A stretch of DNA of 64,000 nt, taken from assembly GCF_030622045.1 (NCBI RefSeq), contig NZ_CP130886.1, forward strand, positions 4,658,001 to 4,722,000, given 5' to 3'. Both the position numbers and the translations under genes were made by a program. The notes below the pieces were generated by a model. That model worked only from the letters and a program-made list of their open reading frames with translations. It had not been told where the DNA came from and made no database searches. The DNA comes from Planctellipticum variicoloris. GTDB lineage: Bacteria; Planctomycetota; Planctomycetia; Planctomycetales; Planctomycetaceae. Below are positions 29,701 through 37,943 of the stretch, in pieces (position 1 is the stretch's first letter; each line of letters opens with the position of its first letter).

Positions 29701-30254
29701 ACCAGCGTCCGATCGCTCGCCCCGTCCGGCCGCGGACCGCCATCGCTCGACCCGAAGATGATCGTTCCGTCGCCGCCGGCGCCGGTCTGTGATGGATCGA
29801 GGAACGTCGCGGAAACGTCGAGAATTTCCGTCTTCGAAGGATCGGACGGCCCCGCGCCCGTCATAATCAGCGTGCCGTCGGACGAGGCGGCCTCTTCCAT
29901 CCGAACCGTCTGACCGGCATCCTCGACCGGCGACAGTACCGCGCCCGACAACACGAACGTCGCATCGGCCGACGGTTCACTGTCCACCAGTGTCCGATCG
30001 GCGCCGCCGTTCGTCGGACCGCTTTCCATCTGCAGAGTCTGGCCGCCACCCGGCGACGGCCCGGCTTCCTGGGCAACATCGATGAACGTCGCTCCAGCGA
30101 CGAATTCACTCTCGACCACCGTCTGATCGCCACGACCTGTCGCGGAATCCCCCGGCGATTCCGGCAAGTTCGCCGTCTGCTCGACCGAGTCCGACGGCGT
30201 CTGCCAGGTCTGGTGGGAATTCAGCGACTCGCGTTCCGGACTCATGGTTTGCAC
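26712..30254 (-). CDS. Transmembrane Ser/Thr protein kinase with FGE-sulfatase-like outer domain
   Basis: 1180 residues. Residues 1-200 are low-complexity with repeated Thr motifs (DQTVVE, GQTLQM, DRTLVD, GQTVRM, DGTLIM, DGTIIF, DRTLVS). Residues 204-470 are a Hanks kinase with all motifs: GEGAFGAV, catalytic Lys235, HRDMKPDN (Asp329), DFG (347-349), the GTPLYMSPEQ loop and DVWALGVML. One membrane helix lies at about 494-515. Then come a helical HEAT-like region and a C-terminal FGE-sulfatase (SUMF1-type) domain (about 950-1178; GNVLEWCQDW, RGGAF, GFRIAR). The catalytic Cys pair of true FGE is absent, as the equivalent region reads GGAFDSS, so it is likely a sensor or binding fold. The kinase sits between exosortase E and its VPEID substrate on the same strand (46-base and 141-base gaps). 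Confidence 0.93.
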   Translation of the reverse strand: MQTMSPERESLNSHQTWQTPSDSVEQTANLPESPGDSATGRGDQTVVESEFVAGATFIDVAQEAGPSPGGGQTLQMESGPTNGGADRTLVDSEPSADATFVLSGAVLSPVEDAGQTVRMEEAASSDGTLIMTGAGPSDPSKTEILDVSATFLDPSQTGAGGDGTIIFGSSDGGPRPDGASDRTLVSGDGDTDPAPAGVSGSLIGRFKVEKLLGEGAFGAVYLAYDPHLDRKVAIKLAKTGVLSGRKDVDRFLREARAAAHLRHPNIVPLYEMGSLGANNYLVYEFVQGRTLGNFLKERKRLPPAEAAELMQKIAAALHYAHTEKIIHRDMKPDNVLLDEAGQPHIADFGLARQDDRRVGETREGSFMGTPLYMSPEQASGRSHAADARSDVWALGVMLQEMLTGVLPFQGNLTQILVAVQKTEAPSIRATLADLPRDLETICQKCLTKDVAQRYQSAGELADELARWLRGEPILARRISVWDRMLRWSRRHPTEAGLIAAVCATLLVGTVVSTYFGIQASRQAALVRKGQQERALVQLRALRTAVPGSVPVLLDGLRPVREDIAAELQSELDSKDLPAAELQRLKLTLASLFPDDPAVKEQVRKAAEGLLTASPAELAMTVQVLRPYADDIAPQLRTTAADATGDRERRFRSLAALATLKPEDAIWNERAADLAAGLLACNPTELRSWTDLAEPVRAKLLGALEAPLATGEPAVQLAAARALALLFADAPLTVYAAALKAEGDALQPLLSVLRERAGVVRPKLLIDLKEQSSQPETDAEIRAVENRFLLALNLAPGETPWELLDRQDDPRLRTDLIQSAPVSGTPWRVLLDRLAEESRPVVRTAQVLMLAGYSPAELPPGDRARIHGTFLKLLETDPDPGVHSASRWLLAQWGYGEAIAAAEQLLKTPTLVPDRDWHIDTLGQTFSVVRGPVTFSMGAEPDDESQTEVERQHVRVIPRVFGIADHEVTVAEFQRFQSEHEVNTEISPEPDCPVNEVSWFDAAKYCRWLSVQAGIPEAEMCYPPVEEIGPEMQLPSDILNRTGYRLPTAAEWEYACRAGAATSRPFGGSPRFAAKYAWFDPNSNHRTSIVGRLMPNDLGLFDMHGNVLEWCQDWYFDEYPEGSSTAPAIDGAVSRDGVYREIRGGAFDSSIELIRTPDRDYDLPGNKSFVIGFRIARTYRP

Positions 30255-30300
30255 TCAATGGAACTGGGCTCCGTTGCAGTCGGAGCGTTCGACATCACAC

Positions 30301-31962
30301 TTACGTTAGCAGGCCGTGCCGTCCGGTCGCCACGGCCACGCCGGCAACCAGCGCATTCGCCACGCCGTGCGCGACCACGCCATCCAGGAGCCGTCCCCTG
30401 CGCTGGACGGCAGCCGCAAAGAGCAGTCCCGCAACGGTTCCAGCAACCCAGTGCCCCGGATGGAGCAGGCCGAACAGGACCGAGGAGCCGATCATCCCCT
30501 TCCACGAAACGACCTGCAGCGACACTCGCTCGAAATACAAGCTGTCCATCCGGCGCATCAGATACCCGCGAAACGCCAGCTCTTCGACCAGCGGCACCAC
30601 CACGATCGTCCCGGCCAGTCGAAATCCCCACCAGGCATCGACGGCAATCGGCGACCAGGCCGACGGCAGGTCGATTCGCCCGGAACCGGTTTCTGCGGGC
30701 TCCAGCAGCAGCCACAGCCCCCCGACGATCAGTCCATACCCCACCGCTTCCCAGGACCACAACGTGCGCAGTTCGCCGTAGTGCTGCTGGAACAGCAACA
30801 GCGTCAGCGCCGCGGCGGAGATCCGCGCCGGATACCACAACGCCGGGTCGTTGCTGAATGCCGCCGTCCCGATTGCGCTGGCGACCAGCACCAGGAAAGG
30901 CGCGACATACCACACGGTGGCGTCGCGCCCGGGTTCGTTGACTGCCGCGCCCGGAACATTCCGGGACAGGAACGACGTCCGCTGCGTCAGCAGCACCAGT
31001 GCGATCCCCACCGCATCGAACGCCATCCATCCCGCCTGCGCATGAAACGCTTCCAGCGCCAATCCCGGCGAGACATAGGCCCCCAACAGCACGAGCGCTA
31101 CGATTCGCACGACGTTCATCACATAGACCGCCAGCGTCCCCAGCGGAATCAGCAGCAGCGCCTGGGGAAACCGCAGCCCTTCGCGAAACACCCACAGATA
31201 GACCGCCAGAAACAGCCAGATCAGCCCGATCCCCTGATACCCCGAGCAGTCCTCCGACACCGTCACCGAAAACGTTTCCAGCCCGATGACGAGCTCGTTC
31301 GGGCGGCAGATCACCTCACCGCCCGTCAGCCGCAGGAGTGGCTCGGCGAACCGCAGCGTCGCGTCCGGCAGCGCCAGCCACAGCTCGCGCGCGGCCCGCC
31401 CGGCCCCCCAGGCCAGTACGCCAGCCGGCGCGGCCAGCAGGCCGGCGACCCCGATGCCGCGCCAGGCGTCGGGCATCCGTGCCGCCGGAATCATGGCCCG
31501 GAACCAGAGCCCGGCGGTGACCAGCGCCAGCACACCGGTCCCCGCCACCCAGCGTCCCGGGTCGGCGGCAGTCCGCAATTCGGCGCTCAGGACAAAGCGC
31601 AGCGCCAGCAGCAGCACGACGAAACTCGCCAGGTGCGCCGCCAGCCAGTTCCAGTTGGGGCGCGACCGTTCGCGAAACGACGGCCTTAGCGACCACCACA
31701 GCCCCGCGCACAGCAGCAGGCCGGCGCCGACGCCGATCTGCACCAGAACCGGCCCCTTCCGAACGACGATCGCCCACCATTCGCGACCGGTATTCATGTC
31801 GCCAGTGTCGAACAGCAGGCTCACCAGCAGCCATTCGCCCGCCAGCAGGGACACGCCGGCGATCAATCGCGCCAGCAACGTCGGTTCCGGCCCCCGCGAC
31901 GGAAATGCCCGCCTGTGACGCCTCCGAGGACGCCGAGACTCTCTCGCCGACATTTCCCGCAC
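30301..31962 (-). CDS. xrtE: Exosortase E fused to CPBP/CAAX-type intramembrane protease
   Basis: 553 residues, about 14 membrane segments. The N-terminal half is an exosortase: catalytic Cys239 in SEDCSGYQGIG, Arg286 in NVVRIVAL and His307 in FHAQAGW. The C-terminal part is a CPBP (Abi/CAAX) protease: EELAFRG (Glu460, Glu461, Arg465), His501 in HPGHW and His532 in AHGVANAL. This fusion defines the exosortase E/VPEID-CTERM system. It should cleave and anchor proteins bearing the VPEID signal; the protein at 25200 is the obvious candidate. The long Arg-rich start (MREMSARESRR) is kept as the first ATG; ATG at 31953 is an alternative. Confidence 0.95.
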   Translation of the reverse strand: MREMSARESRRPRRRHRRAFPSRGPEPTLLARLIAGVSLLAGEWLLVSLLFDTGDMNTGREWWAIVVRKGPVLVQIGVGAGLLLCAGLWWSLRPSFRERSRPNWNWLAAHLASFVVLLLALRFVLSAELRTAADPGRWVAGTGVLALVTAGLWFRAMIPAARMPDAWRGIGVAGLLAAPAGVLAWGAGRAARELWLALPDATLRFAEPLLRLTGGEVICRPNELVIGLETFSVTVSEDCSGYQGIGLIWLFLAVYLWVFREGLRFPQALLLIPLGTLAVYVMNVVRIVALVLLGAYVSPGLALEAFHAQAGWMAFDAVGIALVLLTQRTSFLSRNVPGAAVNEPGRDATVWYVAPFLVLVASAIGTAAFSNDPALWYPARISAAALTLLLFQQHYGELRTLWSWEAVGYGLIVGGLWLLLEPAETGSGRIDLPSAWSPIAVDAWWGFRLAGTIVVVPLVEELAFRGYLMRRMDSLYFERVSLQVVSWKGMIGSSVLFGLLHPGHWVAGTVAGLLFAAAVQRRGRLLDGVVAHGVANALVAGVAVATGRHGLLT

Positions 31963-32286
31963 ACCCCGCAGATTCCGTCGCCGTTCCGCAAGCCCTCCTG
32001 GCCGCCCTGATCCCGACCAGACACGCTACGCCGCCGCCAGAGCGGATTCCAGAGGCAGTGCCAATGGGACCTGATTTCACAGGTCCGTCAGAATTGCGGG
32101 GCATGGCTGGCGGTCGCCGATCGGCCGCCGACAACGGCTTCGACGTGAACGACTCGACCCCGGGGCCGGCTGGCTGCCACGACTCCTCGCGACCGGTCGC
32201 CTTTGACGACGAATTACGCTATCGTCCGGAGACACCCTGCCGCGACAGATCACGAAGCCGACGCCCCGAATGATAGATGCGCGAAT
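31963..32286. other. Divergent spacer between exosortase and ATP-grasp genes
   Basis: 324 bases between divergent genes. Frames crossing it are short and unlike any family. It should hold promoters for the exosortase cluster and the ATP-grasp gene; I cannot define the elements. Confidence 0.4.
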
Positions 32287-33768
32287 ATGGCAGAACTGAC
32301 GTTTGCAGACTACGACACGGACGGTTTTTTCGACGAGATGTTCCTCCCCAACGGCACGCCCCGCCAGGGCGCCGAACGGCTGATCGAGCGGATCAACGAC
32401 CTGCCACCCGGCGAATTGCGCGCCCGGCAGCAGTCGATCGAGAGCGCGCTGCTGCGGATGGGCATCACCTTCACCGTCTACGGCGACGATGCGGGAACGG
32501 AGAAGATTTTCCCGTTCGACGTCATTCCGCGGATCGTGCAGGCTTCCGACTGGCGACACATCGAAGCCGGACTGAAGCAGCGGATCACCGCGCTCAACCG
32601 GTTTCTCGACGACATCTATCACGACCAGTTGATCGTTCAAGAGGGGCTCATCCCGCGGGAAATGCTCGATAAGGCCAAGTCTTTTCGTCCCGAATGCGTC
32701 GGACTGAAGCCCCCCGGAGGCATCTGGTGCCACATCACCGGCACCGACCTCGTGCGGCACAGCGACGGAGCGATCTACGTTCTGGAGGACAATCTGCGCT
32801 GCCCGTCCGGCGTCTCCTACGTCCTCCAGAACCGGCTCGTGATGAAGCGCAGCTTCCCGGTCGCTTTCGCCGCGTCCGAAGTGCGCCCCGTCGTGAACTA
32901 CCCGACCCAGCTCTTCCACACCCTCTCCAGCGTCGCGCCGCACGGCAAACCCGATCCGACCGTCGTCGTACTCACGCCGGGCATCTATAACTCGGCCTAC
33001 TACGAACATTCCTTCCTCGCGCAGCAGATGGGAGTCGAACTCGTCCAGGGAGAAGACCTCGTCGTCGAAAACAATCGCGTCTACATGTTCACGACCGACG
33101 GACTCGCGCAGGTCGATGTCATCTACCGACGGATCGACGACGACTTCCTGGATCCGGAATGTTTCCGCAAGGACTCCATGCTGGGAGTCCCTGGCCTGAT
33201 GAATGCCTACCGGGAAGGGAACGTCGCCCTCTGCAACGCCCCCGGCACCGGAGTCGCCGACGACAAGGTCATCTACGCCTACGTCCCGGAGATGATCCGC
33301 TTCTACTTGCGTCAGGAGCCGATTCTGCCGAACGTGCCGACCTATATCTGCCAGCGCGAAGAGGATCGCAAGTACGTGCTGGCGCATCTCGACGAACTGG
33401 TCGTCAAAGCGGCGAACGAAGCCGGCGGCTACGGCATGCTGATCGGGCCGCATTCGACCGTCGAAGAGCAGCGCGATTTCGCCCGCCGGATCGAAGCCGA
33501 TCCCCGCAACTACATCGCCCAGCCGACGCTCTCCCTGTCGCGCGTGCCGACCGTCGTGGGCGATCACTTCGAAGGTCGACACGTCGACCTGCGACCCTAC
33601 GTTCTCTACGGCGGCGACTCGGTCTGGGTCCTGCCCGGCGGCCTGACCCGCGTCGCCCTCAAGAAGGGATCGCTGGTCGTCAACTCCTCGCAGGGAGGCG
33701 GCAGCAAAGACACCTGGGTCATCGACGGCCGCCCCACCGACGCCAGCGAAACGGATGCAGCCATGTAG
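32287..33768 (+). CDS. Circularly permuted ATP-grasp type 2 protein
   Basis: 493 residues, matching the circularly permuted ATP-grasp family (old DUF404/DUF407): [41 protein letters not shown]-like opening, [12 protein letters not shown], the [17 protein letters not shown] strand, [23 protein letters not shown] and [12 protein letters not shown]. Members are thought to be peptide ligases working with an alpha-E protein, which follows here. Start taken at ATG 32287 ([10 protein letters not shown]), since the upstream extension is not family-like. Confidence 0.93.
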   Translation: [493 protein letters not shown]

Positions 33769-33941
33769 TGCAAGGAAATGCCGAAAGTTGTCGAGAGTCT
33801 AGAGACGAGAGTCCAGAGCCAGAGACGGCCCCCAGCCCCTTCCTCTGGCGATTCGCGATCAGCGATTTGCGATCAGCCTCCTTCCTCTGGCTATTCCCTA
33901 TTCCCGACTCCCTATTCGCTGCCAGATACGAGACCAAAGTC
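33769..33941. repeat. Intergenic degenerate repeat block (element A)
   Basis: The 173-base spacer is made of words such as GAGAGTCTAGAGACGAGAGTC, CTCTGGCGATTCGCGATCAG, GCGATTTGCGATCAG and CTATTCCCTATTCCCGACTC. The spacer at 41866-42003 is built the same way, with shared words (CTCTGGCGATTC, CCCTATTC). No gene. Confidence 0.65.
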
Positions 33942-34916
33942 ATGCTGAGCCGGGTCGCGAGTTCAATTTACTGGATGGCTCGCTACGTGGAACGCGCCGA
34001 GAATCTCGCACGATTCATCGACGTCACGCTCAACGTGATCCTCGATCACAGCACCGAAGAGCAGTGGGAGCCGCTCGTCCGCGCCACGGGAGACACCGAG
34101 TACTTTCGCGAACACTACGGCGAGTTTTCGTCCGAGAACGTCCGACATTTCCTGACCTTCGACCGCGACTATCCGCACTCGATCTTTTCTTCCGTCAGCC
34201 GGGCCCGCGAAAACGCCCGGACCGTCCGCGAAGCGATCTCCTCGGAAGCGTGGGAAACTCTCAACGAGTTCTACTTGTTTGTCAAACAGGCGGCCGACCC
34301 CGGCGTCTCCGCCGCGAACTCGGAATTCTACAGCGAAGTCAAAAAACAGAGCCACCTCTTCAGCGGGGTCTTCGACAGCACTATGTCGCGCGACAAGGGC
34401 TGGTACTTCGCCAACATCGGCCGCTTCGTCGAACGGGCCGACAAGATCAGCCGCATCCTCGACGTCAAATACTTCACGCTGCTGCCGGACGTCTCCTCCG
34501 TCGGCACGACCGTCGACGACCTGCTGTGGTCGGCGGTGCTCCGCTCGGTCAGCGGCTTCGAAATGTTCCGCAAACGCTACCACACGATCACAATTCACCG
34601 GATCGTCGATTTCCTGGTCTTGAACACCCGCTTCCCGCGCGCCATTCACTACTGCGTCCGCACCGCAGCAAGATCGCTGAACCAGGTCGGCGGCCCGGAA
34701 TTCAATTCCAATCCCGCCCTGCAGCTCGCCGGCGAAATCGAACAGCGCCTCGCCGTGACGACCAATGACACGATCATCAACGGCGGCCTGCACGAATTCA
34801 TCGACACGTTGCAGATCGATCTGAATCGACTCGGATCGGCGATTAACGAAACCTACTTCGGCCGCCGCCGGACCCCCGTCGATCCATCCATGCGACAGAG
34901 CCAGTGGTCCGACTGA
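33942..34916 (+). CDS. Alpha-E domain protein
   Basis: 324 residues, all-helical, matching the alpha-E family (DUF403): the opening SRVASSIYWMARYVERAENLAR, the repeated GRFVERADKISRILDVKY, and the FLVLNTRFPRAIHYCV segment. Alpha-E proteins always sit beside circularly permuted ATP-grasp proteins, and the pair is predicted to make or modify peptides. Here the usual transglutaminase and proteasome-like protease partners are absent. The ATG at 33942 follows the spacer repeat. Confidence 0.93.
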   Translation: MLSRVASSIYWMARYVERAENLARFIDVTLNVILDHSTEEQWEPLVRATGDTEYFREHYGEFSSENVRHFLTFDRDYPHSIFSSVSRARENARTVREAISSEAWETLNEFYLFVKQAADPGVSAANSEFYSEVKKQSHLFSGVFDSTMSRDKGWYFANIGRFVERADKISRILDVKYFTLLPDVSSVGTTVDDLLWSAVLRSVSGFEMFRKRYHTITIHRIVDFLVLNTRFPRAIHYCVRTAARSLNQVGGPEFNSNPALQLAGEIEQRLAVTTNDTIINGGLHEFIDTLQIDLNRLGSAINETYFGRRRTPVDPSMRQSQWSD

Positions 34917-35233
34917 TTCGCAACGGGCATTGACGATCGTCCCCCCGCTGCGGCGGACAACCGACGCTGACCGACGCCCGGATTCTGGGCGTGACCCAGC
35001 AATTGAAACCTGGCAGTCGATTGTCACCGCCTGGATCGTCGTCATTCCTGCACAGAGCCCCGCTACAATCGCTACAACCATCGAATCGTTCGCGGCCGCA
35101 GTGAACATTCGCTCAAATTGCAATCCCCCCGTAGCGAGCAGCCCACGCCGCACGATCTGATAAGATTCTGACTTCGTTGCGATGGAGGCGGAACCGCGTC
35201 CTATCAACTCCCGTCCAACCCTGGCGCTGACTG
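34917..35233. other. Gene-free spacer
   Basis: 317 bases with only weak frames. It likely carries the promoter of the acyltransferase gene. Nothing else seen. Confidence 0.4.
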
Positions 35234-36433
35234 ATGCGATTCGCACTGCTCGATCCCTTGCGAGGTTTAGCCGCGCTGTGGGTCTTCTGCTTTCATCTGG
35301 GGTTCTCGGAGGAATTTCAGCACAAGCTGCCATGGATCTACCAGATTCTGCGGCACGGGGAACTCGGCGTCCCGATGTTCTTTGTGATCTCCGGATTCTG
35401 CATCACCGCAGCCGCCTGTAAGACGCTCGAAACCGGACGAACTCCCGGTGACTTCATGAAGCGTCGAGCTTGGCGCATCTATCCCCCGTTCTGGTGCTCG
35501 ATCGCAGTAACGGTCGCTGTCCCATTCGTCATCGAGTTTCTCAGCAGCTTGAAGACCGGAACGTACACGGCTCCGTCTGCCAGCCATCTGAACTACGGCT
35601 TCCTGACGTACTCCGTCTGGGATTGGCTGAGGCTGACGACTCTCGTTCAAGTGTTTCAGTACGTTCCAGAGGCGACATCGCTGCAATACAAGTTCACGAC
35701 GATCAACGCGGTCTACTGGACCTTGGCAATTGAAGTACAGTTCTATCTCGCGATGGCCGCCGCTGTTGCAACCGGACGATTCTATGCCGCGACGCTCTGG
35801 CTGATTACGGCAGCGGCCATTGCCAGCCAATGGGTTCCCGGCGCCGGCCTCAGCGGACTGTTTCTGCCGTACTGGCCAATGTTTGCCGTCGGAATCGCCG
35901 TCTACTGGATCATCGCTCGATTACAGTTCCCGAAACTCGGTCCGAACCCCGTCGTCCGCTCGATCGCAGCGATCCTCGCTACGGCTCTGGTGATCGCCCT
36001 GCTGACGCTGCTGACATTCGAAGTCTCGCTTTTGCCGATCGCTTTTGCCGCAGGATTTGGCGTCTTTCTGCTCGCTCTAAACGTCTTCGACGAACCCTAT
36101 GCGGAACTCTTCGTCGGTTCGCGATTCCGGGCAATACGTATCGCAGCTTGGCTGACAGGGGCAGTGGGAGCCATGTCGTATTCACTCTATCTGCTGCACG
36201 GCAGGCTGAGATTCCTGGCGATGCAGCCGCTGCGGCAGTTTTTCCCGGAGAACAGCATCGCCTTTGACGTGAGCGTGATCGGCCTCACATCTTTGATGTG
36301 CTATGCCTTCTACCTGTGTTGCGAGCGCCCATTCATTCCCGGCGCCAAATCTCGGGCGACAGTTCGCGGCCCATTGCCGGCGACCGCTGTCAGCGCAACA
36401 ATTCCTGTCCGAAATCCAGACTTTCCAATCTGA
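35234..36433 (+). CDS. Membrane acyltransferase (acyltransferase 3 / OafA family)
   Basis: 399 residues with about ten membrane segments. The family opening is present: LLDPLRGLAALWVFCFHLGF (R-G-x-A-A followed by the catalytic His in FHL) and GVPMFFVISGFCITA. MRRAWRIYPPFW follows as in OafA/YrhL. It would transfer acyl groups to sugars of the envelope, e.g. polysaccharide O-acetylation (inference). It converges tightly with the STN-like gene (14 bases). Confidence 0.92.
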   Translation: MRFALLDPLRGLAALWVFCFHLGFSEEFQHKLPWIYQILRHGELGVPMFFVISGFCITAAACKTLETGRTPGDFMKRRAWRIYPPFWCSIAVTVAVPFVIEFLSSLKTGTYTAPSASHLNYGFLTYSVWDWLRLTTLVQVFQYVPEATSLQYKFTTINAVYWTLAIEVQFYLAMAAAVATGRFYAATLWLITAAAIASQWVPGAGLSGLFLPYWPMFAVGIAVYWIIARLQFPKLGPNPVVRSIAAILATALVIALLTLLTFEVSLLPIAFAAGFGVFLLALNVFDEPYAELFVGSRFRAIRIAAWLTGAVGAMSYSLYLLHGRLRFLAMQPLRQFFPENSIAFDVSVIGLTSLMCYAFYLCCERPFIPGAKSRATVRGPLPATAVSATIPVRNPDFPI

Positions 36434-36447
36434 TTTCGACGTCAGCA

Positions 36448-37623
36448 TCACTTCCCGATTTCATCCCCCCGCAACCGCACCACCAGCCCCTCAATCTCCC
36501 ACCGCACCCCCTGCCCCGCAAAGAGGACTTTGAAAAACGCGTCCGCATCCGCATCGCGTATTTCCACCGTGACCTCTGCCCCCAGATCGACCCCCGCCTC
36601 ACGGAGCTCGTCGGCGTCGTACTCGAAGACGACCCCGGTCTTCTCCAACTCGCCAAGAATCGCTCGAATCGGCGTCCGGACCGTGCGGAGCGTCAGCTTC
36701 CGGTTCCGAACCGGCTCCGGCCCCTTCAAAGCGGTCGGCCGACGTCCGTTTGCCGAGGACATCACCTGCGGAGCCTCGTCGAGATCTTCGAGGTAGCCCC
36801 GGGCCAGGATCTCCCCCCGAGCTGGTTCGAGGGCAAGGTCCGGCAGCTCGGCCTGCAGCCTTTCCACCGCTTTCTCAGCGCTCAGGCCTCGGGGCAGCTT
36901 CAACCGACGCTCAACGACCGGCGCCGCCGCAATCGGAACAATCTCAATCGCTCGCCCCTGTTCCGCCCAGTTCCAAGTCAGCTCGAACTGAATCAGCACC
37001 AGAGCCAATGCTTCGGGCGTCGTCGTGTCGGGCAGTATCGCCCCGGCCCACAGGTCGTGCGGGATTCGCTCGAAACCACGGATTTCGAGATCGGTCGTAC
37101 CGGCGATCTGCTGCAGAATCTCCCCCGGGGTCTCAAGATCATCCCACCGCCAGTTGTGCCGGGCCAGCAACTGAAACTGGCGATTCTCCGGGATCTGCAG
37201 CCCGGCACTCGACAATTCGGCGATCTTCACCTCGATCCACGTCCGCAGCGTCCGGGCCGCTGCCGACGGCCCAATGTAAACCACGCTCTGCGGAAAGCTG
37301 GCGCCGCCCCCCGTCATCCGGGCAATCTGATCGAAGCCCTGCCGGAGCGGCGCCCCCGTCAACTGGATCTCCGGCTGCACCGTGGGATCGATGCGCCGGT
37401 CCAGAATCACCGACAGATTCCGCAGGACTCCCACCCTTCGCAGCAGGTCCCGCAGTTCCACGTTCTCCCAGCTTCCAAGCAGCGGCCGATCGAGATCCTG
37501 GCGGAGCTTGACGCCCGTGACGGGATCGGCCGGCAGGTCGGGGGGGCCAGGTTGCGCGATGGCCTCGGCCTGCAAGACCAGCAGCAGAATCAGCACCGAC
37601 AGGGGAGCTGGCGCGATCGGCAA
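36448..37623 (-). CDS. Secreted STN/secretin-N-like protein
   Basis: About 391 residues from a TTG at 37623, giving a signal peptide (PLSVLILLLVLQAEAIAQP). The frame is open to 37806, with ATG codons at 37767 and 37806, but that stretch contains two palindromic repeats (37690-37772) and is Arg-rich, so I consider it unlikely to be coding. The mature protein has repeated secretin/TonB short N-terminal-like patterns: NVELRDLLRRVGVLRNLSVILDRRIDP and AILGELEKTGVVFEYDADEL. No secretin barrel follows. The role is unknown. Confidence 0.62.
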   Translation of the reverse strand: MPIAPAPLSVLILLLVLQAEAIAQPGPPDLPADPVTGVKLRQDLDRPLLGSWENVELRDLLRRVGVLRNLSVILDRRIDPTVQPEIQLTGAPLRQGFDQIARMTGGGASFPQSVVYIGPSAAARTLRTWIEVKIAELSSAGLQIPENRQFQLLARHNWRWDDLETPGEILQQIAGTTDLEIRGFERIPHDLWAGAILPDTTTPEALALVLIQFELTWNWAEQGRAIEIVPIAAAPVVERRLKLPRGLSAEKAVERLQAELPDLALEPARGEILARGYLEDLDEAPQVMSSANGRRPTALKGPEPVRNRKLTLRTVRTPIRAILGELEKTGVVFEYDADELREAGVDLGAEVTVEIRDADADAFFKVLFAGQGVRWEIEGLVVRLRGDEIGK

Positions 37624-37689
37624 GCTTCGCCCCAGGACCGCAACGGACGAGCGGTTGAGAAACGACGGCCTGGCGACGGACAGAGTCCC

Positions 37690-37772
37690 GTACGACGGAC
37701 GTCCACGTCCGTCGATCTCTTCGTTGTGGCCGTAACGCTTCCGCCGTCGACGGACGTGGACGTCCATCGTAC
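37690..37772. repeat. Two palindromic CGACGGAC repeats in inverted orientation (copies 2 and 3)
   Basis: GTACGACGGACGTCCACGTC starts copy 2 (8-bp stem 37693-37700 with 37707-37714, loop GTCCAC). Copy 3 has stem 37748-37755 with 37762-37769, one mismatch, and loop GTGGAC, then TAC. The pair is itself roughly inverted, so a large cruciform is possible. Confidence 0.75.
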
Positions 37773-37943
37773 AGGCGTCGCGGATCATCCGTTGGATACG
37801 GGGCATGTCCGGTCCGGGGCAGAACTTTTGTCGAACGCTGTTGAACGGGAGTTGGTGGCTGCGTACAGGTCATGGTAGCATTGATTTCGACATCTCCACC
37901 ACGCCAGTCGCACCATTCCGCCACTCCGAAGGACGCGAAGACC

